Source of the DNA: an uncultured Eubacteriales bacterium
Lineage (GTDB): Bacteria > Bacillota > Clostridia > Christensenellales > Aristaeellaceae
NCBI GenBank assembly: GCA_902765395.1
Contig: CACWZP010000007.1
Location: forward strand, 28,615-92,614
Direction: 5' to 3'
DNA: 64,000 nucleotides
Below, piece by piece: positions 22,980 to 30,000 of this stretch; position 1 is the stretch's first letter, and each line of letters opens with the position of its first letter. A program made the position numbers and the translations under genes. The notes below the pieces were generated by a model. The model saw nothing but the letters and a program-made list of their open reading frames with translations, was not told where the DNA came from and did no database searches.

Positions 22980-23609
22980 TCACTTTCTCTTGTACCCGCA
23001 ATCGCAATACGGGCCGCCCCCGGCGATGGTATACTGCCGCACGAAGTTCGTCGCCCTGCCGGCCTCGCTCATGGCGTAGTCCAGCCTGCACATGGCAGGC
23101 ACGTATTCCCACAGGCCCAGTTCCCGCATCAGCGTGCAGATGCCGCAGCGAGTAAAGCGGGCCTCGTATCCGCTGCCGTCGGCATAGGGCAGGAAATCCA
23201 TGTTCCAGGAATAGGGGTTGCGATCCGCCGCGCGCAGCGCCGCCGTGGCCTTCATGCCCGCCACGTCCGCCTCCGAGAACTTGCGCTTTCCCGACATCCG
23301 GCAGAACCAGCGCATGAACCCGGTCATCATGCCGTCGTTGTAGAATGCCGTGGCCTGCTGCAGCGTGGGCTTTCTGTCCATGGAGAGCAGGAAGGCCGAC
23401 AGCATGGCGCAGCTGACGATGTTCATCTTGAAGCGGTCGCCCTTTTCAAACTCCGGCAGCCTGCCGATGATTTCCCGATACTTCCCCTTCGCCCGGCGAG
23501 CGGTCTCCCCCGCCTCGGCCCGGCTCACGCCGCAGTTGGCGGCCAGGCTGCGCCTGAAGGGACCCGCGAACAGCAGCCACATTCCCGAGGGCATACCCGT
23601 GTACTTCAT
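22980..23609 (-). CDS. L-2-amino-thiazoline-4-carboxylic acid hydrolase-like protein
   Basis: A 209-residue cytoplasmic protein of the ATC-hydrolase family (PF14196 type), judged from the C-terminal pattern with FTRCGICTLMRELG, the conserved acidic and methionine-rich segment, and the final CDCGYKRK with spaced cysteines. The founding member hydrolyses ATC to S-carbamoyl-cysteine, but most family members are uncharacterised. The ATG at 23609 has AGGGG 8 bases upstream; upstream in-frame codons run into poor sequence. It stands alone between two terminators. Confidence 0.75.
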   Translation of the reverse strand: MKYTGMPSGMWLLFAGPFRRSLAANCGVSRAEAGETARRAKGKYREIIGRLPEFEKGDRFKMNIVSCAMLSAFLLSMDRKPTLQQATAFYNDGMMTGFMRWFCRMSGKRKFSEADVAGMKATAALRAADRNPYSWNMDFLPYADGSGYEARFTRCGICTLMRELGLWEYVPAMCRLDYAMSEAGRATNFVRQYTIAGGGPYCDCGYKRK

Positions 23610-23689
23610 TCGATTCGCCCCTGTCATGTATGAGTTATAATTAACTAACATCATTATATTCATCCTGCGGCCCGTTGTCAAGCAAAACA

Positions 23690-23715
23690 AAACCGCCCCG
23701 AAGGGCGGTTTGTTT
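23690..23715 (-). terminator. Rho-independent terminator after the DHH phosphoesterase
   Basis: AAACCGCCC pairs with GGGCGGTTT around a CGAA loop; on the minus strand it is followed by TTGTTTTG. Confidence 0.85.
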
Positions 23716-23726
23716 CGCTTCTACGG

Positions 23727-24656
23727 TCAGGCGTTCAGCGCCTCGATGATGGCGGGCAGCTCCGCGTCCACCACGTCGTTCTCCAGCTGGCAGGTGCCGG
23801 CGTTGTGGTGTCCGCCGCCGCCATACTTCAGGCACAGTTCGCCGATGTCCACGGTGGAGGCCTTGTTGATGATGGACTTGCCGATCATCACCGCGGTGTT
23901 CTGCTTGCGGAAGCCCCAGGCCACGTGCACGGAGATCTGGGTCTCGGGATACATGGCGTAGATCATGAAGCGGTTGCCCGCGTGGATGACCTCCTCATTG
24001 CGCAGATCCAGCACGGCCACCTTGCCGTGGATCTTCACGATGCGCCTGAGCTGCTCCTTGAACATGTCGGCCTGCTCGAAGTACAGGTCCACGCGCTCCT
24101 TTACGTCCGGCAGCTCCAGGATCTCGTCGATGTTGTGGTCCATGCAGTAGCCGATCAGCTCCATCATCAAATCATAGTTGGAGATGCGGAACTGGCGGAA
24201 GCGGCCCAGGCCGGTGCGCGGGTCCATCAGGTAGTGCAGCAGCACCCAGCCCTTGGGGTTCAGGATCTCGTCCTCGGTGAAGTCGGCGCTGTCGCCCTTG
24301 TCCACGGCCGCCATCAGCTCGTCGCTCACCCGGGGGAACGTCGCCTTGCCGCCGTAGTAGTCGTACACCACGCGGGCCGCGCTGCGGGCGTTGGGGTCGA
24401 TGATCAGCTTGCCGCCGGTCTCCTGGGCCTTCAGGCGGTCCATCTCGGACTCGTGATGGTCGAATGCCAGGCCCACGCGAGGGTCATAGGGCAGGTTGGT
24501 GGTGATGTCCGTGGGGAAAAGCTCCACCTTGCCGTCCTGCACGTCCTTGGGGTGTACAAACTTGATCTCGTCGATCTCCCCCAGTTCGCGCAGCATCATG
24601 GCGCAGGCGAGGCCGTCAAAGTCGCTTCGGGTGACCAGTCTCTTCTTCTGTTCCAT
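23727..24656 (-). CDS. DHH-family phosphoesterase
   Basis: A 309-residue protein with an N-terminal DHH domain (RSDFDGLACA, then AFDHHESEM as the DHH motif) and a C-terminal DHHA1-type domain ending in KYGGGGHHNAGTCQ. The family includes nanoRNases, cyclic dinucleotide phosphodiesterases and exopolyphosphatases. It has no PAS or GGDEF domains as in GdpP, so a soluble phosphoesterase on oligonucleotides or phosphate esters is likely, but the substrate is open. GGGAGG before the ATG sets the start. The next gene, divergent, encodes a GGDEF protein. Confidence 0.88.
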   Translation of the reverse strand: MEQKKRLVTRSDFDGLACAMMLRELGEIDEIKFVHPKDVQDGKVELFPTDITTNLPYDPRVGLAFDHHESEMDRLKAQETGGKLIIDPNARSAARVVYDYYGGKATFPRVSDELMAAVDKGDSADFTEDEILNPKGWVLLHYLMDPRTGLGRFRQFRISNYDLMMELIGYCMDHNIDEILELPDVKERVDLYFEQADMFKEQLRRIVKIHGKVAVLDLRNEEVIHAGNRFMIYAMYPETQISVHVAWGFRKQNTAVMIGKSIINKASTVDIGELCLKYGGGGHHNAGTCQLENDVVDAELPAIIEALNA

Positions 24657-24789
24657 TCTATTACCTCCCGCACTCGCCCGATCTGTCCATGGGCGCTGTT
24701 TTCTGTCATCATTATAACACAGGATTTTGAATTTTCAACCGTCCGCGTGCTTTTTGCCGCTAAATTCACCGCCGCTGCCCCCAGGCGGC

Positions 24790-24818
24790 TTGAAGTTTGC
24801 CCTCCGCTTTGGTATAAT
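24790..24818 (+). promoter_or_regulatory. Putative sigma-A promoter for the GGDEF gene
   Basis: TTGAAG, a 17-base spacer and a perfect TATAAT (24813-24818), 66 bases before the ATG at 24884. Confidence 0.8.
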
Positions 24819-24883
24819 TATCCCCGAATTGATCTGTTTAATCGGATGAGCCAATGGAATACGCCATGCCGGGAGATGCTCTC

Positions 24884-26833
24884 ATGAAAAAGGTCCTGTA
24901 CGTTCTGAACGACTGCATGCGCAAGTTCAGCTATGAGCGCTCCGCCAGTCTCCACCGCGCCCTGCAGGAAGCGGGCGAGCCCTTCAGCCTGCATATTCTG
25001 CGCAGCGACGCGTATTTTGGCTACGACGCAGGGCACAACCGCGGCGAATACAACATCTATCGCCTGCCGGATTTCACCGATTACGACGCCATCCTGCTGG
25101 ACATCAACACCACCATCGGCGACGATTCCAGCGTCTCGGACGCGCAGGCCATCCAGCACGTGATCCAGGCCGCCGCCGCGTCCGGGAAGCCTGTGCTCTC
25201 CATGGCGAACCTCATCCCCGGCTTCCACTACGTGGGCATCGACAACTACGCGGCCATGGCCTCCGTCATCCGCCACCTGCACCGCGGCCACGGCCTCACC
25301 GACTTCTGGTTCGCGCTCGGCCCGGCGGACAACTATGAAAACCAGGCCCGTATCAGGGGCATTGAGGACTATTGCGCCGCCAACGGCCTGCCCTTCGGCG
25401 AGGATCGCGTCTACTCGGAGAGCTTCATCATCGAATGCGGCATCCATGCCTTCGAGATGCTGCTTCACCGCCACGGCGGCCGGCTGCCCCAGGCCGTCAT
25501 CTGCGCCAACGACCAGATCGCCATGGGCGTCTGCCATGCGGCGAAGGCTGCAGGCTGCAGCGTGCCGGAGGATTTCCTGGTCACCGGCTTTGACAACGAC
25601 GACCTCTCCGCCGCCTTCTCCCCCGCCATCACCACCGTAGACCAGCAGCCCTGGAACATGGGCGACGCCTGCGTGGACGTCCTGCGCCGCATCTGGCGGG
25701 GCGAATCCGTGCCCGAAGTCGTCACCACGCCCGCGCGCCTCGTGCTGCGCCAGAGCACGGAGCGCGAGCAGCCGGCGATCCAAAGCAACGCGGCGACCGC
25801 CCTGGACTACATCGGCGGCGAGTTGAGCAGCACGGATTTCAACTACAGGATGAGCGTCATGCAATACCGCCTGCCCGGCTGCCAGTCCATTGAGGAGATC
25901 TGCCTCGCGTTGATCGATTGCGTCTCCGTGCTGAACTGCGACGGCCTGGCCCTGGTGCTGGACGGCAGGCTGTTCGACCCCGACCGGATGCTCTCCTTCC
26001 GGGAGGAAACCGGCCAGATGCGCGATCTCGCGAGCGGCCTGTCCATCGAGGGCTATCCGGACACGCTGGAGCTCATCTTCCAATGGGAGAAGGGCTCCGA
26101 CGCCCGGTTCCCGCGCCGGAAGCTGGGCGCCAATCCATCCACGCTTTCCCTGAACGGCACCCAGAGCAATTATCTGTTTGCCCCACTGCACTTCATGGAG
26201 CGCACCGCGGGCTATCTGTGCGTGCGCAACTGCCTGGACCTGATGCGCATCCGAGGCGTCTCCGCCCTGGTCAGCACCCTCACCATGGCGCTGCGCTCCC
26301 ATTTCGCCACGCGCAACCTCTCCTACATCAACCACGTGCTCTCCGGCGTGTCCATGAAGGACGGCCTGACGGGGCTGTACAACCGCCTGGGCTATCACGA
26401 GCTGGCCTATCCCCTCTTCCGGGACGTCTCCGGCCGGGGCGAAAAGCTGGCGATCCTGTTCATGGACATGGACCGCCTCAAATACATCAACGATGCCTAC
26501 GGCCACACCGCTGGGGACCAGGCCATACTGTGCGTCGCTGACGCCATCCGCCAAGCCCTGCCGAAGGACGCCCTCCCCGTGCGCTACGGCGGCGACGAGT
26601 TCCTGGTGCTGATGCCCGACATCGGCCCCGACGCGACCCAGGCGCTCATGCGCTCCGTCGCCGACGCGCTGCCCGGCCACGCCCGCGATCTCGGCCTGCC
26701 GGAGGCCCCTGGCATCAGCTTCGGCTGTGTGCTTACCGACCCTGCCTGCGACAACTCCCTGGACGAATACGTGCAGCAGGCCGACGCGCTTATGTACCGC
26801 CAGAAGAAGGCCAAGAAGGCGCAGCGGACATAA
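24884..26833 (+). CDS. Diguanylate cyclase with a cytoplasmic LacI-type sensor domain
   Basis: A 649-residue protein without signal peptide or membrane helices. Residues about 1-300 resemble the sugar-sensing periplasmic-binding-like half of LacI/GalR regulators (AVICANDQIAMGVCHAAKAAG, VTGFDNDDLSAAFSPAITTVDQ) but lack the DNA-binding headpiece. A middle region (about 310-490) is of unclear fold, perhaps GAF-like. A C-terminal GGDEF domain starts at KDGLTGLYNRLG and carries an intact YGGDEF; the RxxD inhibitory site is absent. It should synthesise cyclic di-GMP in response to a small ligand. GGGAG 8 bases upstream favours ATG 24884 over 24854. Confidence 0.87.
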   Translation: MKKVLYVLNDCMRKFSYERSASLHRALQEAGEPFSLHILRSDAYFGYDAGHNRGEYNIYRLPDFTDYDAILLDINTTIGDDSSVSDAQAIQHVIQAAAASGKPVLSMANLIPGFHYVGIDNYAAMASVIRHLHRGHGLTDFWFALGPADNYENQARIRGIEDYCAANGLPFGEDRVYSESFIIECGIHAFEMLLHRHGGRLPQAVICANDQIAMGVCHAAKAAGCSVPEDFLVTGFDNDDLSAAFSPAITTVDQQPWNMGDACVDVLRRIWRGESVPEVVTTPARLVLRQSTEREQPAIQSNAATALDYIGGELSSTDFNYRMSVMQYRLPGCQSIEEICLALIDCVSVLNCDGLALVLDGRLFDPDRMLSFREETGQMRDLASGLSIEGYPDTLELIFQWEKGSDARFPRRKLGANPSTLSLNGTQSNYLFAPLHFMERTAGYLCVRNCLDLMRIRGVSALVSTLTMALRSHFATRNLSYINHVLSGVSMKDGLTGLYNRLGYHELAYPLFRDVSGRGEKLAILFMDMDRLKYINDAYGHTAGDQAILCVADAIRQALPKDALPVRYGGDEFLVLMPDIGPDATQALMRSVADALPGHARDLGLPEAPGISFGCVLTDPACDNSLDEYVQQADALMYRQKKAKKAQRT

Positions 26834-26862
26834 CGCCGCGTCAAGCGCTTTCATGCCATATG

Positions 26863-26890
26863 AAAACGGACCCCGAAGGGTCCGTTTTTG
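26863..26890 (+). terminator. Rho-independent terminator after the GGDEF gene
   Basis: AAAACGGACCC pairs with GGGTCCGTTTT around CGAA, followed by TTG. It sits directly against the left attachment site of the integrated element. Confidence 0.9.
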
Positions 26891-26913
26891 TGGCGGAGAA
26901 GGAGGGATTCGAA
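26891..26913. other. Left attachment site (attL), 23-bp copy of the tRNA-Ser 3' end
   Basis: TGGCGGAGAAGGAGGGATTC plus GAA, identical to 42013-42035. The flanking bases differ on both sides, so the crossover core is within these 23 bp. The 182 bases that follow, up to 27095, hold no gene but contain the arm-type repeats at 27031. Confidence 0.9.
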
Positions 26914-27030
26914 TTTTAAGAATTGGTTAATCTTTGTAGTATTTGCACATAATTCCATGTAATATATCAGTGCATACTGCATCAATTTCAGGCATCTAAT
27001 CCAACGCCGACCAACCTCGATAAATCGTAT

Positions 27031-27052
27031 TTGGGGTACGATTTGGGGTATG
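27031..27052. repeat. Left paired arm-type repeats (TGGGGTA twice, 12-bp period)
   Basis: TTGGGGTACGA and TTTGGGGTATGA in tandem, with TGGGGTA at 27032-27038 and 27044-27050. The same pair with the same 12-bp period is at 41936-41954, near the other end. Probable integrase arm-binding sites. Confidence 0.6.
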
Positions 27053-27095
27053 AATCGTGGTGAATATCCTGTGAATCCTGTTCCAGATTACTCCC

Positions 27096-27587
27096 TTACG
27101 GATTCTCACCCGCCTGTTTGAGCGCCATTGCCTTGACAGTTTCATCCACATAGAAGCCGTTTTTGCACAGATCTTCAATGAGTGGTGTGATTCCCTCAAC
27201 CAGCCCCATCCTCTTTGCTTTCAGCAACACGCCCAGCGTTCCCGTCACATGAAGCCCCAGGAACTTGGCTGTCTTCTTGGCGGCATTGTCATCGATGATC
27301 AACAAGTCAGCGGTCGGCGGCTCCTGGGCAAGTATCATCACCTCGACCTCTCCATCGTGCAGCTTGGCCCGATACATTTGCTTCTGGGAGTTGTCTGAAA
27401 TCTGTTTAACCTCAATCCAGTCCGGGCGCTGTTTGATCTGGCGGCAGGCTGAATCGTCTTTTTCCGTCACCTCGTCAAAGACCGCTTGAGGGATCACGAT
27501 TCTGCCATATACCTTCTGGAGCAAGTCCAGTCTGCCTATGTTGCACAGCGCGATCAGCGGTGTGGAGTTGACGATCACTCTAAGCAT
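27096..27587 (-). CDS. DUF3368 PIN-like toxin
   Basis: A 163-residue protein with PIN-domain character: N-terminal VIVNSTPLIAL (the first acidic position is replaced by Asn-Ser), a central LHDGEVEVMILA with its acidic residue, and LLIIDDNAAKKTAK with the paired Asp. DUF3368 proteins are regarded as the toxin partner of UPF0175 antitoxins and are likely RNases. It overlaps the upstream antitoxin gene by 8 bases. It is the leftmost gene of the element, which may stabilise it. Confidence 0.85.
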   Translation of the reverse strand: MLRVIVNSTPLIALCNIGRLDLLQKVYGRIVIPQAVFDEVTEKDDSACRQIKQRPDWIEVKQISDNSQKQMYRAKLHDGEVEVMILAQEPPTADLLIIDDNAAKKTAKFLGLHVTGTLGVLLKAKRMGLVEGITPLIEDLCKNGFYVDETVKAMALKQAGENP

Positions 27588-27834
27588 TCTTCATTTCCTC
27601 CAAAAACTCCGCCTCATCATCGAAGTGGAATATGGAGACGTGATTCTCGCCCAGATATTTGATGAAGTCTTCTTCCGTCATACCTGCGATCTGGGCACAA
27701 TACCCTATGGAAACGCCATTCTGTGTATAATAGCCCAACGCTATCGCCCGCTTGGCGAAGGACAACGCTTGTTCCTTCGTCATCCGCGTATCGTAAAGCA
27801 CCGCATCCGGTATCTTTATCGCCAGTTCACACAC
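27580..27834 (-). CDS. UPF0175 family antitoxin
   Basis: An 84-residue protein with the UPF0175 pattern: a short strand (LAIKIPDAVL), a helix with KEQALSFAKRAIALGYY, and GVSIGYCAQIAGMTEEDFIKYLGENH, which resembles a ribbon-helix or HTH fold. The start is GTG at 27834 because GGGAGG lies 8 bases upstream; a second GTG at 27843 is too close to it. Its stop overlaps the DUF3368 toxin start, the usual order for this pair. Confidence 0.85.
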   Translation of the reverse strand: MCELAIKIPDAVLYDTRMTKEQALSFAKRAIALGYYTQNGVSIGYCAQIAGMTEEDFIKYLGENHVSIFHFDDEAEFLEEMKNA

Positions 27835-27933
27835 AGTTTCCACCTCCCATTGCAGCCAACGTTTTCTACAATTGTATCCGGCCTTCGTCTACAGAATACC
27901 ACATGAAAGCGGGGAATGCAAGATTCCCGCACG

Positions 27934-28797
27934 CTATTCATCATCCTTTTCAGTCCTGTCCGCCATGTCCTCAATGAGATTGGTCACAAGCGAATTGAGC
28001 TTCGCGGCGTTTTTTGAAGTGATGACCGGCTGCCCCGTTCTGGCCTCGATCTCTTTGCGCGCATTCCCCGCGATTCCCCCTCCCTCGCGGGCAACGGCCT
28101 GATTCTGCGTCAGGCCTTGCGGATTCTGGGTTCGGGTCAGCTCTGTCGTGGTGGCCTCAGCCAGCATGTTCAGGGCAAGCTCAAGCGTGCTCATGTTGTC
28201 CCGAAGATTCTCTTTCTTAAGTCCCTTCAGATCCTTATAACGCCGCGTCGTCATACCTGACCAGGCCTTCGTGACTTCGTCGGTTAGGATGGCATATTCC
28301 CGGCCTTCCTGGACGCCGTGCGCTTTCCACTCGTCCGTCAGCTCCTTCCGGGCACGAATGGTCTGGAGGCGCTGATTGATCCACTCCGGCGAATAGCCCA
28401 GACGGGCATAAGTCTCCAGGGCACGGTCGATGGTCAGCTCCGGGTCGATGGTCTCGTCAATGCGCTCACGGCCCACCTCCGCCAGCCACATCTTGAAAGG
28501 CTCCGCTTTGGGCGAAGGAATGGACTGTATCAAGCGGAGAAGCTGCTCCGTCGTGGCGACGTCAGTAGCCCTCTGCTTTCCATCGTGCGCGCGCATTTTC
28601 AAAGCGTGACAATTTGTCACGGTTTGATTGCCCTCTTCCCTGAGACGCTGCTTCAACTTGCGCCAATAAGCGTTCGGATCCTTGCTCTCAGTCAGAACCC
28701 GAACCACATCCACGATGGAGAAATACCATTCCTCGTTCTCATTGTCCCATGCTGTTCGGATGGGCTGATCTCCAAATAGCTGGAGTTTATCATTCAT
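27934..28797 (-). CDS. dinD: BRO-N/DinD-like damage-inducible protein
   Basis: A 287-residue protein with an N-terminal BRO domain (IRTAWDNENEEWYFSIVDVV, then YWRKLKQRLREE) and the DinD-type C-terminal part (ETYARLGYSPEWINQRLQTI, TDEVTKAWSGMTTRRYKDLKGL). Escherichia coli DinD affects RecA-dependent strand exchange; BRO proteins bind DNA and are common on mobile elements. It starts 29 bases after the DUF3800 stop on the same strand, so it is the last gene of the Mod-Res-DUF3800-DinD run. Whether it acts in defence or in element maintenance is unknown. Confidence 0.85.
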   Translation of the reverse strand: MNDKLQLFGDQPIRTAWDNENEEWYFSIVDVVRVLTESKDPNAYWRKLKQRLREEGNQTVTNCHALKMRAHDGKQRATDVATTEQLLRLIQSIPSPKAEPFKMWLAEVGRERIDETIDPELTIDRALETYARLGYSPEWINQRLQTIRARKELTDEWKAHGVQEGREYAILTDEVTKAWSGMTTRRYKDLKGLKKENLRDNMSTLELALNMLAEATTTELTRTQNPQGLTQNQAVAREGGGIAGNARKEIEARTGQPVITSKNAAKLNSLVTNLIEDMADRTEKDDE

Positions 28798-28826
28798 AGT
28801 GTTTACCTATCAATTAGTAGTAGATC

Positions 28827-29996
28827 CTAATTGGGCTGAGAGTCAAAAAAGCCTTTAAGTGTACTATACTCAGGTTGATCAAGAAGGTCCAAATCATTAT
28901 TGGTGGCTAGCTTTACTAAATCCCTGCATCTTTTGAGGCGCGCAAGCATAGGGATGACAATTTTGGCGTCATGGTTTATAAAATCATATAATTCTGAACG
29001 TTTTGAGGGAATCTTATACCCTCGATTAGAACTTGCAATAATAACTCCATTGTCTCTCAGCTTCCCAATAATTCTCATACGAAACGTTGATTCTGAAATG
29101 TGAGCCATATCAGTATGTCTCAATTGATCTCTTAACTCGCTAGTATAAATGTATCCTCGCGTGCTATTGTTCATAAATCTGAACAAGAGATACTGTGCAA
29201 CAATTACTTGTGCTTTGATCTCAGAGTCTTCACTATCAGAATTGTTCTCAACGAATATGGCTGCCTGCCTAAAACATAATGAGGCTATGTCTCTATCATA
29301 GTCATCCGCCAAGGCGCTATCTTCAAGTATATAACTCTTTAACGTTTTAGGATATATTTCGATTCGCGTTACTTTGGGGCGGATAATACTTAGAAAGTCC
29401 GGAGCACCAAGATTCTTCTTGTGATCATCAAATGCATAGGCCAAAGTACCACTGATAAAGTCGGCAACTTGGATTCTAACATCCGCATGACTGCGGCTGA
29501 AACTAAAATTTGCTTCATTCAGCAAATCTGGAATATCTTGTCTCGCTTCTACATAGCCACAAAAACTTGCCATATAATCGTTCGAACCTATCTCATCAGC
29601 TACTATTGTTAACTTGGTAAAAGCTCGTTTGAGCTCTTTATGAACTATATTATTCATAAATTTATAGAAAGTTTTTTTATACTGTAAGCCACGGCTGTTC
29701 ATATTCAGCATACACGCTTTTTTATCTATGCACACAGAAAAGAAACTGCACGGCAACTGCATAATATCATTTAGTATCATTTCCCGTCTATGATGATTCA
29801 AGGCGACCTTTGAAGATTTCATTTCGCCTGTCTGGAAGTATTTCTTTCGTATTTCCTCTGCTTTAGCTGCATATTCTGCCAATTCGCTATCTTTCACCAA
29901 AACTGCTGTAATGATGAAATGAGTGGAGACAGTAGGATTCGCAATATCCCAACCGAACGCACCATATTCATCAGTGAAAGCATATATACGTTCCAT
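28827..29996 (-). CDS. DUF3800-like RNase H-fold protein with a C-terminal winged-helix region
   Basis: A 389-residue AT-rich gene. The N-terminal half fits DUF3800, a presumed RNase H-like nuclease family: first acidic motif AFTDEYGAFG, second TIVADEIGSND, third RIQVADFISGTLAYAF. The C-terminal 160 residues contain a winged-helix-like stretch (HISESTFRMRIIGKLRDNGVI), suggesting DNA binding. The start is ATG 29996, 4 bases after the Res stop codon, so it is co-translated with the restriction subunit. Base composition is lower in GC than Res upstream, so it may have joined the operon separately. Confidence 0.75.
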   Translation of the reverse strand: MERIYAFTDEYGAFGWDIANPTVSTHFIITAVLVKDSELAEYAAKAEEIRKKYFQTGEMKSSKVALNHHRREMILNDIMQLPCSFFSVCIDKKACMLNMNSRGLQYKKTFYKFMNNIVHKELKRAFTKLTIVADEIGSNDYMASFCGYVEARQDIPDLLNEANFSFSRSHADVRIQVADFISGTLAYAFDDHKKNLGAPDFLSIIRPKVTRIEIYPKTLKSYILEDSALADDYDRDIASLCFRQAAIFVENNSDSEDSEIKAQVIVAQYLLFRFMNNSTRGYIYTSELRDQLRHTDMAHISESTFRMRIIGKLRDNGVIIASSNRGYKIPSKRSELYDFINHDAKIVIPMLARLKRCRDLVKLATNNDLDLLDQPEYSTLKGFFDSQPN

Positions 29997-30000
29997 AGTG

